This document shows, in pieces, positions 8,029 through 15,226 of a stretch of 16,900 bases of DNA. The stretch's first letter is position 1. The number at the start of each line of letters is the position of its first letter. The notes under the pieces are model-generated. The model was given only the letters and a program-made list of their open reading frames with translations, was not told the DNA's origin and ran no database searches. Source of the DNA: Candidatus Nomurabacteria bacterium (GTDB lineage Bacteria; Patescibacteriota; Saccharimonadia; Saccharimonadales; UBA7683); contig JACKGR010000007.1 of the NCBI GenBank assembly GCA_020631895.1, forward strand, positions 1-16,900, in the 5' to 3' direction. A program made the translations under genes and the position numbers.

Positions 8029-10167
8029 GTGAAAAATCTTCTTGAGGGGCTAAATCAAAATCAACAGGCGGCGGTTGAGCAAACCACTGGACCTGTTTTA
8101 ATTTTGGCCGGAGCCGGAAGTGGCAAGACAAAGACTTTAACTCACAGAATTGCGAACTTGTTGCAATTAGGTGTAACGCCTTATCAAATTTTGGCTGTGA
8201 CGTTTACAAACAAGGCAGCTAAAGAAATGCGCGAAAGAGTCGCAATTTTAATTGATACTAACGGATCTGATCGAAGTTTTATGCCGTATATGGGCACATT
8301 TCATAGTGTTTGTGTCAGAATCCTCAGACAAGACGGCGAGTCTTTTGGCATTCCAAGAAATTTTGTGATTTTTGATGAATCAGATCGTCAAAGTGCAATC
8401 AAACAGGTTTGCAAGCAACTCTCAGTAGATGAGAAGCAGTTTAAGCCAAGTTCAATCAGCGGATTAATCAGCGCGGCTAAAAATGAACTAATTTCTCCAG
8501 AAGAGTATTTAGGAACGGCTCAACTTCCGGCCCAAAAAGTAGCCGCCAGTGTATACCCTCTTTACGAGAGAAGCCTGCGTGACGCAAATGCCCTGGATTT
8601 TGATGATCTTATCGGTAGAACAGTGGCGATGCTTAAAAACAATAAAGAGATTAGAGATAAGTGGCGCACTCAGTTTAAATACATACTTGTTGATGAGTAT
8701 CAGGACACAAATAATGCACAGTACACACTGATTAAACTTCTGTTAAACGACGATAAGAACATCTGTGTTGTTGGAGATGATTGGCAAAGTATCTATAGCT
8801 GGCGAGGGGCGGACTTCAGAAACATTCTTAATTTTGAGAGGGACTTCTCTGGCGCAAAAGTTATTAAGCTAGAGGAGAACTATCGGAGTACCAAAAACAT
8901 TCTAGATGCAGCCCAAAAAGTAATTACCAAGAACGAGCAAAGATCATCAAAAGAGCTCTGGACTCGAGCAGGGGCTGGCTCACCGGTAAATATCGTGCAG
9001 GTCCAATCCGAGGCCCATGAAGGCGAGAGCATAATTAGCAAGATTAAGATGAAGGTTGATCTTAAGGCTCGACAGTACAACGATTACGCAATTTTATATC
9101 GCACCAACGCTCAGAGCCGTGCGCTTGAGGAGGCATTTCTTCGGTACGGTATTCCGTACCGAGTTGTCGGAGGTGTTAGATTCTACGATCGTAAAGAGAT
9201 TAAAGATGTGATGGCTTATATCAGGCTTATTTACCAGCCGGAGGACACGACAAGCTTCCTGAGAATCGTAAATGTACCTGGACGAGGCGTCGGCGCAAAA
9301 AGTTTAGAGAAGTTTTTTGACTGGGCTTCGGATAGCCAGCTAACACTTAGCCAAGCGCTAAGACAGGTTCAAACTTGCCCAATCTTATCTGGTAAAGCAT
9401 ACCAAGGGTTAATTTCTCTCAGTAATCTTTTAAACGATCTTAGAATTCAAAAAGAAGATCTTGGGGTTGCTCCATTTATCGATGCAGTTATTAGAAGAAC
9501 AGAATATTTAAAGTATCTTGACGATGGCACAATTCAATCAGCTGACAAAGTTCAGAACGTCAAAGAACTTATTAGTGTCGCCAAGGAGTATGAGAATCTC
9601 GGACTTGATGGATTTTTAGAGGAAGTGGCTCTAGTATCAAATCTTGATGGAATCGATGAGCAGTCACAAGCCGTAACGCTGATGACATTACACGCCGCAA
9701 AAGGCCTGGAGTACCCGGTTGTATTTATGGCAGGTATGGAGGAGTCAATCTTCCCGCACTCTAGAGCTCTGTTTGATGCGGCTGAGATGGAGGAGGAGCG
9801 CCGGCTTTGCTACGTTGGCATGACTCGAGCTCGCGAGGAGCTGTTTATGTATCATGCCAATAGCCGTATGCTTTACGGTAGCTCACAGCACAATCCCCCA
9901 TCCAGATTTCTATCAGAAATCGATGGCGAGCACGAGGCTGATGCACCTTTTGCCGCGGCAAACTTCAACACCAAATTACCTGAGAGTGAAAGCCACTTTA
10001 CGCCAGATAACGCTATTAATATACCAATCGGTGCAAAAGTTAAACATCAACTATTTGGAATTGGAACAGTAGTAGAAGTAGATGGTGAGATGCTTTCAAT
10101 AGCTTTTAAATCGAAGGGTGTGAAAAAGTTAAATGCATCTTTTGCTCCACTGGAGTTAGTTCAATGA
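8029..10167 (+). CDS. pcrA: UvrD/PcrA-type superfamily 1 DNA helicase
   Basis: 712 residues, full length, GTG start. It is an ATP-driven 3'-5' DNA helicase for repair and removal of stalled complexes. Motifs in order: LNQNQQAAV Q-motif (9-16), Walker A GAGSGKT (28-34), AVTFTNKAAKEMRERV (Ia), GTFHSVC, Walker B DEYQD (222-226), GDDWQSIYSWRGA (III), ENYRST (IV), LMTLHAAKGLEYPVVF (V) and YVGMTRAREEL (VI, from 595). After a linker, the last 45 residues (IPIGAKVKHQLFGIGTVVEV to FAPLEL) match the C-terminal Tudor-like domain that lets PcrA and UvrD bind RNA polymerase, so I prefer pcrA over a Rep-like name. The GTG coincides with the predicted transcription start. The TGA stop overlaps the ATG of the next gene. 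Confidence 0.93.
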   Translation: MKNLLEGLNQNQQAAVEQTTGPVLILAGAGSGKTKTLTHRIANLLQLGVTPYQILAVTFTNKAAKEMRERVAILIDTNGSDRSFMPYMGTFHSVCVRILRQDGESFGIPRNFVIFDESDRQSAIKQVCKQLSVDEKQFKPSSISGLISAAKNELISPEEYLGTAQLPAQKVAASVYPLYERSLRDANALDFDDLIGRTVAMLKNNKEIRDKWRTQFKYILVDEYQDTNNAQYTLIKLLLNDDKNICVVGDDWQSIYSWRGADFRNILNFERDFSGAKVIKLEENYRSTKNILDAAQKVITKNEQRSSKELWTRAGAGSPVNIVQVQSEAHEGESIISKIKMKVDLKARQYNDYAILYRTNAQSRALEEAFLRYGIPYRVVGGVRFYDRKEIKDVMAYIRLIYQPEDTTSFLRIVNVPGRGVGAKSLEKFFDWASDSQLTLSQALRQVQTCPILSGKAYQGLISLSNLLNDLRIQKEDLGVAPFIDAVIRRTEYLKYLDDGTIQSADKVQNVKELISVAKEYENLGLDGFLEEVALVSNLDGIDEQSQAVTLMTLHAAKGLEYPVVFMAGMEESIFPHSRALFDAAEMEEERRLCYVGMTRAREELFMYHANSRMLYGSSQHNPPSRFLSEIDGEHEADAPFAAANFNTKLPESESHFTPDNAINIPIGAKVKHQLFGIGTVVEVDGEMLSIAFKSKGVKKLNASFAPLELVQ

Positions 10168-10637
10168 ACAAGCTATATGGTTGGCTAGTGAAGATCATAT
10201 ACTCTCTGACGTGGCCTTTTACAGGATTGATACTGCATAACTCTAACCGAGTTAGAGTTTATGTTATGTCAGAGGGCAAGCTGCTACTACAAAAAACCAG
10301 CTACTCAAGTCAGCACTGGAGTCTACCAGGTGGTGGAATCAGCAAGAAGGAGTCACCGCTGATGGCAGCCAAGCGTGAATTAGAAGAAGAAACTGGACTA
10401 ATGGTAGACCAAGCGCAGTTTAAAGAGATTGGACAAGCCAGAGTCCCGATTAGTGGTAGATCATGGCCGGTTATGAACATTACCTATTATGAAGTTAGAT
10501 TGCCAAAAATACCCAAAGTTAATGCCCCACGGCCTCTAGAGATTATCGATTTAGGTTGGTTTAACTTATCAAATCTGCCGGCTAAATTAAGTCAGAATGT
10601 ACGGGTGGCTCAAAAGCTACTAGACAAAGAGCACTAA
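10164..10637 (+). CDS. Nudix hydrolase, MutT-like
   Basis: 157 residues with a perfect Nudix box at residues 57-79: Gly, five residues, E63, seven residues, R71-E72, then EE at 75-76 and G78. This box binds the metal and cleaves a nucleoside diphosphate linked to another group. SLPGGG just before it is typical of MutT-like enzymes. The first 25 residues (LYGWLVKIIYSLTWPFTGLIL) are unusually hydrophobic and might be a membrane-facing helix, which soluble MutT proteins lack. The ATG overlaps the pcrA stop (ATGA), so translation is probably coupled. Substrate cannot be read from sequence; nucleotide-pool cleaning beside a repair helicase is plausible inference only. Confidence 0.88.
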   Translation: MNKLYGWLVKIIYSLTWPFTGLILHNSNRVRVYVMSEGKLLLQKTSYSSQHWSLPGGGISKKESPLMAAKRELEEETGLMVDQAQFKEIGQARVPISGRSWPVMNITYYEVRLPKIPKVNAPRPLEIIDLGWFNLSNLPAKLSQNVRVAQKLLDKEH

Positions 10638-10645
10638 GCTATATA

Positions 10646-10668
10646 ACCACTACTGTTCGTGGTATAAT
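10646..10668 (+). promoter_or_regulatory. Extended -10 promoter with overlapping inverted repeat
   Basis: TATAAT (10663-10668) with TGG before it (10660-10662) is a strong extended -10; the -35 is absent. ACCAC (10646-10650) and GTGGT (10659-10663) form an inverted repeat spaced by eight bases that runs into the -10. It could be an operator or chance. The transcript would begin near 10675, leaving a leader of about 52 bases. Confidence 0.5.
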
Positions 10669-10685
10669 ACATGTACTAAAGAGGT

Positions 10686-10726
10686 AGAGAATAGTTAGTA
10701 TATTTTTCGATCTCTGTTTATTTTTT
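10686..10726 (+). promoter_or_regulatory. Leader with weak hairpin and T-rich tract before the G5/transglycosylase gene
   Basis: AGAGA (10686-10690) can pair with TCTCT (10711-10715) across a 20-base loop, followed by GTTTATTTTTT directly against ATG 10727. This loosely resembles an attenuator, but the stem is only five base pairs. No Shine-Dalgarno is present; the start lies in an unstructured T-rich tract. Confidence 0.2.
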
Positions 10727-11875
10727 ATGAAGAAACGAATTTTTGTAGCTATAGTCGTAATAATATTTACATATATGGGGTACGTTGGTTTTTCAAAGAA
10801 CCAACTTGTTCGTGCTACTAACACCAGAGTTGTGACTGTGCACGTTGACGGTCAAGATAAAGTTATTGCGACTAATGCTAAAACAGTTGGTCAAGTGCTC
10901 AAAAAACTTGATAAGCCAGTCAGCTCATTTGATAAAACAGAACCGTCAGCCGAAGCTGAAATAACAGGAGTAGAATTTAAAATAAATGTTTATCGAGCGC
11001 GTCTTGTTGCTGTTGTTGATGGCTCAAATAGCTATACAGTTATGACGGCTGAGAGAACTCCAAAAAAGATTGCAACCGAGGCTGGCTTTAAAACCTCGCC
11101 TGAGGACCAGTTTGCATTCTCCAGACAGGACGATCCTTTTGAGGGTACTCCTGGTACCGAGATGGTAATAAAACGAGCCAAGACAATCAACTTTGATCTG
11201 TATGGCACGACCTCGAGTATTAGAACTAATGAATCGACCGTAGAAGAATTTTTAACTTCACGAGATATCAAGCTAGGCGAAGGCGATGAGCTTAGTGTGC
11301 CAAAGGAATCTAGGATTACCGAGGGCATGACAATTAGCCTAGCGCAAGTCGAGCGTAATTTTGAGACTGTAGAAGAGGTAGCACCGTTCCCCGAGCAACA
11401 GATTAAAGACGCTCAACAATCTACTACTTACAAAAAAGTACAAACTCCTGGCGTTGATGGTAAAAAGCTAGTTACTTATGAGATTGTTACTAAAAATGGT
11501 GGAGAACCACAGCGTAATCCTGTCAAAGAAGTCATAACCTTACAGCCTACAACCCAAGTTGTAGTAGTCGGTGCGAGAACTGGCTTGCCATACACGGGCG
11601 GAGGTAGCAAAACCGAATGGATGATCGCAGCCGGTATATCGGAATCAGATTTTGGATACGTCGACTTCATAATTGGAAGAGAAAGTGGCTGGAACCCTAA
11701 TGCCGTCAATAAATCATCTGGAGCCTGTGGGCTTGCCCAGGCATATCCATGTAGCAAAGTTCCGGGTAATCCGTTAAATCCAGTCGATTCTCTTAAGTGG
11801 GTTAATGGCTATGTTAACCGATATGGTGGCTGGGCTGGAACCTATGCGCACTGGCAACAGTATCATAGCTACTAA
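10727..11875 (+). CDS. Secreted or anchored DUF348/G5 protein with lytic transglycosylase-like domain (Rpf/YabE-like)
   Basis: 382 residues. The N-terminus has MKKR then a hydrophobic segment at about 5-22, so a signal peptide or anchor without a lipobox. Next come three DUF348-like stretches (about 33-62, 86-123 and 149-190; for example VVTVHVDGQDKVIATNAKTV). A G5 domain spans about 214-283, starting VEEVAPFPEQQ and ending VVVVGA. The C-terminal 90 residues resemble the goose-lysozyme/SLT-like domain of actinobacterial and firmicute cell-wall proteins: IIGRESGWNPNAVN, with E319 the likely catalytic acid, then SGACGLAQAYPCSK and a GGWAGTYAHW end. The order matches resuscitation-promoting factor and YabE-type proteins. 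It likely acts outside the membrane, cutting peptidoglycan of its own wall or that of a host cell. Activity is inferred from similarity. Confidence 0.85.
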   Translation: MKKRIFVAIVVIIFTYMGYVGFSKNQLVRATNTRVVTVHVDGQDKVIATNAKTVGQVLKKLDKPVSSFDKTEPSAEAEITGVEFKINVYRARLVAVVDGSNSYTVMTAERTPKKIATEAGFKTSPEDQFAFSRQDDPFEGTPGTEMVIKRAKTINFDLYGTTSSIRTNESTVEEFLTSRDIKLGEGDELSVPKESRITEGMTISLAQVERNFETVEEVAPFPEQQIKDAQQSTTYKKVQTPGVDGKKLVTYEIVTKNGGEPQRNPVKEVITLQPTTQVVVVGARTGLPYTGGGSKTEWMIAAGISESDFGYVDFIIGRESGWNPNAVNKSSGACGLAQAYPCSKVPGNPLNPVDSLKWVNGYVNRYGGWAGTYAHWQQYHSY

Positions 11876-11881
11876 TCAATC

Positions 11882-11890
11882 TGTTAGAAT
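11882..11890 (+). promoter_or_regulatory. Extended -10 promoter (TGT TAGAAT) of the second Nudix gene
   Basis: TAGAAT (11885-11890) with TGT before it, seven bases after the previous stop. Seven bases downstream of the -10 is exactly ATG 11897, so the transcript is predicted leaderless. No -35 seen. Confidence 0.5.
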
Positions 11891-11896
11891 CATAAG

Positions 11897-12400
11897 ATGA
11901 AGTTATATCCAGGCAAAGAATATCGCGCAACCAAAGACTGGCCATATTCAATAGCATCTGGTTGTGTTGTATACCGAAATCTTGATAACGAGGTTGAGGT
12001 ACTTCTACTTATTAGAAAAGCAGGAGAGTTCCCAGATTTGATTGGTAGTGACAAAGATTCATACCACTTACCCAAAGGACATCTTAATATCGGTGAAACT
12101 CTTGAGGAGACCGCACTTAGAGAAACGGCTGAAGAAGCTGGTTGTGATGCAGAAATTCAAACATATTTAGGTGCAAGGTTAAACCAATATGTGGATGTTG
12201 GAATAATGAGAGATAAAATAATTCATTACTTTGCAGCCAAGTGGATTAAAGACTTAGAAGAAGCTGATCAAGAACACTCGGGTAGAATATGGCTACCTGT
12301 CGATATGGCGATTGAAAAAATCAAAGGCGCAAACCCTAAGCACGAAGATGATATTCTTGTTAGATTTAAGAAGTTTTTGGAATTAACAGATGAATCCTAA
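11897..12400 (+). CDS. Nudix hydrolase, Ap4A hydrolase-like
   Basis: 167 residues with a full Nudix box at 61-83: Gly, HLNIG, E67, seven residues, R75-E76, then EE at 79-80 and G82. The box starts in LPKGH rather than LPGG, a feature of bis(5'-nucleosyl)-tetraphosphatase (Ap4A) and related polyphosphate-cleaving Nudix enzymes. The preceding strand (SGCVVYRNLDNEVEVLLLIRK) is the usual first beta strand pair, and HYFAAKW follows the box. There is no signal or extra domain. The ATG coincides with the predicted transcription start. The last 11 bases overlap the start of rsmA in another frame, so the two form a small operon. Ap4A removal is the likeliest role, but capped RNA or other dinucleotides are also possible. 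Confidence 0.87.
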   Translation: MKLYPGKEYRATKDWPYSIASGCVVYRNLDNEVEVLLLIRKAGEFPDLIGSDKDSYHLPKGHLNIGETLEETALRETAEEAGCDAEIQTYLGARLNQYVDVGIMRDKIIHYFAAKWIKDLEEADQEHSGRIWLPVDMAIEKIKGANPKHEDDILVRFKKFLELTDES

Positions 12401-13160
12401 AAAATCGCTGGGTCAGCATTGGCTTCACGATTACGCTTCACTGACGGCAATGGTTGAGGCGGGTGAGGTTGGAACAACCGATACAGTCGTCGAAGTTGGA
12501 CCTGGTCTGGGCACTTTAACCAAAAAGCTCGTAGAAGCCGCTAGAGAGGTGATTGCAATTGAGCTCGATGAACTGCTTGCTGTGAATCTAAAAGGCCGTG
12601 TAGGGGCTAAAAACTTGTCTGTAGAGCAAAAAAATGTTCTAGAATATGATTTTTCTTCTGTTGAGCCGGGGTATAAGGTGGTTGCCAACATTCCATACTA
12701 TCTGACATCTAATTTGATCCGAACACTTCTCGAGGCATCAAACCCGCCATCAGTTATGGCTCTTTTGGTCCAAAAAGAGGTGGCCGAGAGGATTGTAGCC
12801 AAGCCTGGTCAGATGAGTATCCTATCTGTTAGCGTCCAGTTTTACGCCGAGGCTAAACTTCTACAGGTGGTACCAGCTGAGTTATTTACGCCTCCACCTA
12901 AAGTTGATAGCCAGATTATTCAAATCAAACGACACAATGAGCCGCTTTTTACAGATGTAGATGTCGATCAATTCTTTAAAGTAGTTAAGGCTGGCTTCTC
13001 TGAAAAGCGGAAGAAGCTTAGATCTAGTCTTAGCGGTGCTCTAAATATAAGCAAAGATGAGGTTGATTCATGGTTAAGTAAAGCTGGAATTAACCCTGAT
13101 TCAAGAGCTCAAGAACTTACACTAAACGACTGGCATATGCTTTGTACTAACTCTCGCTAG
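12390..13160 (+). CDS. rsmA: 16S rRNA dimethyladenosine transferase (KsgA)
   Basis: 256 residues, complete. It dimethylates two adjacent adenines near the 3' end of 16S rRNA using S-adenosylmethionine, late in 30S assembly. The N-terminal KKSLGQHWL (4-12) is the family KKxxGQNFL with His for Asn. The SAM loop is EVGPGLGTLT (35-44), then a motif around IAIELDELL. The catalytic NIPYY (100-104) precedes LTSNLI. Further blocks are VQKEVAERIVAKPG, FTPPPKVDSQI and FSEKRKKLRSSL. The ATG lies inside the end of the Nudix gene (11-base overlap), so translation is probably coupled. Its TAG stop overlaps the 3' end of a convergent minus-strand gene by 14 bases. Confidence 0.95.
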   Translation: MNPKKSLGQHWLHDYASLTAMVEAGEVGTTDTVVEVGPGLGTLTKKLVEAAREVIAIELDELLAVNLKGRVGAKNLSVEQKNVLEYDFSSVEPGYKVVANIPYYLTSNLIRTLLEASNPPSVMALLVQKEVAERIVAKPGQMSILSVSVQFYAEAKLLQVVPAELFTPPPKVDSQIIQIKRHNEPLFTDVDVDQFFKVVKAGFSEKRKKLRSSLSGALNISKDEVDSWLSKAGINPDSRAQELTLNDWHMLCTNSR

Positions 13161-13758
13161 ATATTTCCAGAGATTCTCGTTCTTCTTTCAAAATAGTTTC
13201 AATCATTAATGACATTTCTGGTTCACTTGTTGGGTCTTGCAAAAATCGAGCAGTTGCTTCAATTAGAGGTACGGTGATACCCCTAACTGACTCTTGTACA
13301 AATTTTAAAGAATAGGGTAATGATTTTGAAGATAAAAATTCATCCCATGCCAACGTATTATATTCATAATAGGCTCCATCATTATCAATCCTTAGGCATC
13401 CATAAGTTTCAATTTTTGGAAAAAAACTGCTAGCTTCCAGGAAAATTTCTACATATCTTCCCACCCTTTGTAGCTCGGTTATTGCAGCATCGATACCTAC
13501 AGTGCTCCGTCTATTTGGGTCTACAGATTGATATCCTTTTGCCAAACCTAGAACATAAAATTCAATTGGTGCTGGTGCAGGAACATAACCTTGTTCAAGA
13601 TACCATTGAATTAATTCACGATCCTCAGTACCCAGAGAAGCAAAAAAATCAGTTGCAACCCCATCTGTGTAGTCGGGTATACCAAGCATAATGTCCGGTT
13701 CATCGTCCGGAAAAGGGAATGCTTTATCTAGAATTTTATTACTATGGACTTCAGTCAT
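13147..13758 (-). CDS. Hypothetical protein of unknown family
   Basis: 203 residues from ATG 13758; an in-frame ATG at 13776 would add six (MYCSLN). I prefer 13758 because the promoter (TTGACT, 17 bases, TATTGT) places the transcription start near 13761, after the upstream ATG. The protein is mildly acidic, with no signal or membrane helix. Readable stretches are FPFPDDEPDIMLGIPDY, ELIQWYLEQGYVPAPAPIEF, ITELQRVGRYVEIFLEASSFF, DNDGAYYEYNTLAWDEFL and a helical C-terminus ending in KEERESLEISSES. None matches a family I know. It converges on rsmA, with a 14-base overlap of the 3' ends, and is flanked by plus-strand genes. It is an isolated single-gene unit, so context says little about its role. 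Confidence 0.72.
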   Translation of the reverse strand: MTEVHSNKILDKAFPFPDDEPDIMLGIPDYTDGVATDFFASLGTEDRELIQWYLEQGYVPAPAPIEFYVLGLAKGYQSVDPNRRSTVGIDAAITELQRVGRYVEIFLEASSFFPKIETYGCLRIDNDGAYYEYNTLAWDEFLSSKSLPYSLKFVQESVRGITVPLIEATARFLQDPTSEPEMSLMIETILKEERESLEISSES

Positions 13759-13767
13759 ATTTAAACT

Positions 13768-13796
13768 ACAATACAATACTAGTTACTATTAGTCAA
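13768..13796 (-). promoter_or_regulatory. Promoter (TTGACT - 17 - TATTGT) of the hypothetical gene
   Basis: On the minus strand TTGACT (13796-13791) and TATTGT (13773-13768) are separated by 17 bases. This is the best -35 in the window. The predicted start near 13761 falls three bases before ATG 13758 and downstream of ATG 13776, which decides the start codon. Confidence 0.5.
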
Positions 13797-13880
13797 AAAT
13801 ATTTATAACCATGTTGAAATCTTTAAACAATGCTGTAATCATAATGCGTCAATAGTTCTCAGGACATATCCTTAGAATAC

Positions 13881-13909
13881 TGGAAAATGCTGACAAAAAT
13901 CGGTATAAT
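13881..13909 (+). promoter_or_regulatory. Promoter (TGGAAA - 17 - TATAAT) of the MFS gene
   Basis: A perfect TATAAT (13904-13909) in a GGTATAAT context, with TGGAAA (four of six consensus bases) 17 bases upstream. The leader to ATG 13946 is about 30 bases with no clear Shine-Dalgarno. Apart from this and the divergent promoter, I see nothing in 13797-13945. Confidence 0.55.
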
Positions 13910-13945
13910 TTAAGCCATTACTTAAAGATAAAAGAAAGCGAGTCA

Positions 13946-15226
13946 ATGAGTAAAACCAAAAAAACCCATGAGGGTAGAGCGCTAGCCATCGTCCTGTTCA
14001 CTGTATTTTTGGACGTTCTAGGGGTAGGAATACTGTTCCCAGTATTGCCTCAGCTTATATACACAATATTTATGCCAGCTGGTCACACCCTAAATGCTTC
14101 ACTGATTATACTTGGTTGGTTGACGGCCATTTACCCATTGATGCAGTTCTTCTCAACGCCGATTTTAGGCCAGTTATCAGATAGATTTGGTCGTAAGCGA
14201 GTGCTGAGTCTAAGTATCGCCGGCACAGCACTTGGTTATATCGCGTTTGCTATTGGTATCATAACTAAAAATATTCCACTGCTGTTTGCATCGCGTGCAT
14301 TTGACGGCATAACTGGGGGAAATATAAGTGTAGCTAGAGCAGTTGTTGCTGATGTCACTCCGCCAGAAAAGCGAACTAAAAACTTTGGTTTAATGGGTGC
14401 AGTATTTGGAATGGGATTTGTATTTGGTCCATATATTGGAGCTAGGCTTGCGGTTCCAAATGCAAGTTTCTTCGGATTATTTAATACCCCAAGTTGGTTT
14501 AGCTCGGCGACCCCATTTTGGTTTACGGCAATTTTAAGTCTTATCAACATGGTGCTAGTTTTATGGTTGCTTCCTGAGACTCATAAGCACATCAATGCAA
14601 AGCTTAAGATGGCTTGGGGTAAATCTATCGACAATATTAAAAAAGCTGCTCTTGCACCAGGCCTGAGGGTTATATTTGCGTCAGAATTCTTATTCTGGGG
14701 TGGGTTCACATTCTTCACAACTTTCTTCGCAGTTCTACTGATTCAAAAGCTTGGCTTTAAAACAGCCAACGCTGGAGACTTCTTCGCCTACATTGGAGTA
14801 TGTATAGCTCTATCTCAAGCTGTAGTAACGCCAATTGTTGCTAAGTATTTAAAGAATCACCAGGTGCTACGATTTAGTTTGTTAGGTTTAAGTGGAGCCC
14901 TTCTTCTTCAGCTGTGGCCACAAAATACAACCCAGCTACTGCTAGTTGCACCACTAATTGCATTGTTTCATGGATTAACTATGGCAAATGTTCAAAGCCT
15001 CATCAGCTTATCGGCTGGTCCTGAGATTCAGGGTGAAATCTTAGGCATAGACTCTAGCGTGCAAGCGCTAGCTCAGGCGATTCCAGCTTTAATCGCAGGT
15101 TATATTGCGACTATGGGTATTAATGTCCCGGTAATAGTGGGTTCTGGCTTTGTGTTCTTGGGCTGGGCAACCTACATGCTGTTCTATAGATCAAAAAATC
15201 ACGTTTTGCATCAAGAAGTCGTTTAG
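13946..15226 (+). CDS. MFS transporter, TetA/DHA1-type drug exporter
   Basis: 426 residues, the normal size for a 12-helix major facilitator. Helix 1 has FLDVLGVGILFPVLP with D23, the TetA-type charged position. GQLSDRFGRKR (75-85) is motif A between helices 2 and 3. SRAFDGITGGN in helix 4 matches motif B, and GAVFGMGFVFGPYIG in helix 5 matches the antiporter motif C that marks proton-coupled exporters. A central loop (residues about 210-235, KHINAKLKMAWGKS) divides the halves. Substrate cannot be told; tetracycline, other drugs or metabolites are all possible for this family. It has its own promoter. Its TAG stop interlocks with the TAA stop of lysA on the other strand. Confidence 0.9.
   Translation: MSKTKKTHEGRALAIVLFTVFLDVLGVGILFPVLPQLIYTIFMPAGHTLNASLIILGWLTAIYPLMQFFSTPILGQLSDRFGRKRVLSLSIAGTALGYIAFAIGIITKNIPLLFASRAFDGITGGNISVARAVVADVTPPEKRTKNFGLMGAVFGMGFVFGPYIGARLAVPNASFFGLFNTPSWFSSATPFWFTAILSLINMVLVLWLLPETHKHINAKLKMAWGKSIDNIKKAALAPGLRVIFASEFLFWGGFTFFTTFFAVLLIQKLGFKTANAGDFFAYIGVCIALSQAVVTPIVAKYLKNHQVLRFSLLGLSGALLLQLWPQNTTQLLLVAPLIALFHGLTMANVQSLISLSAGPEIQGEILGIDSSVQALAQAIPALIAGYIATMGINVPVIVGSGFVFLGWATYMLFYRSKNHVLHQEVV

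Noticed and set aside
4893..10167. Possible UGA recoding as in other CPR phyla
   Set aside because: TGA ends pyk and pcrA at the expected protein length, and no in-frame TGA appears within the recognised genes.
10164..10240. N-terminal signal peptide on the first Nudix protein
   Set aside because: The segment is hydrophobic but broken by Lys, Pro and Trp residues, lacks a clear cleavage site, and the enzyme family is cytoplasmic; noted as an oddity only.
10675..10726. A riboswitch before the Rpf-like gene, as seen in actinobacteria
   Set aside because: The leader is about 52 bases with only a weak five-base-pair stem, too short for the known ydaO/c-di-AMP fold.
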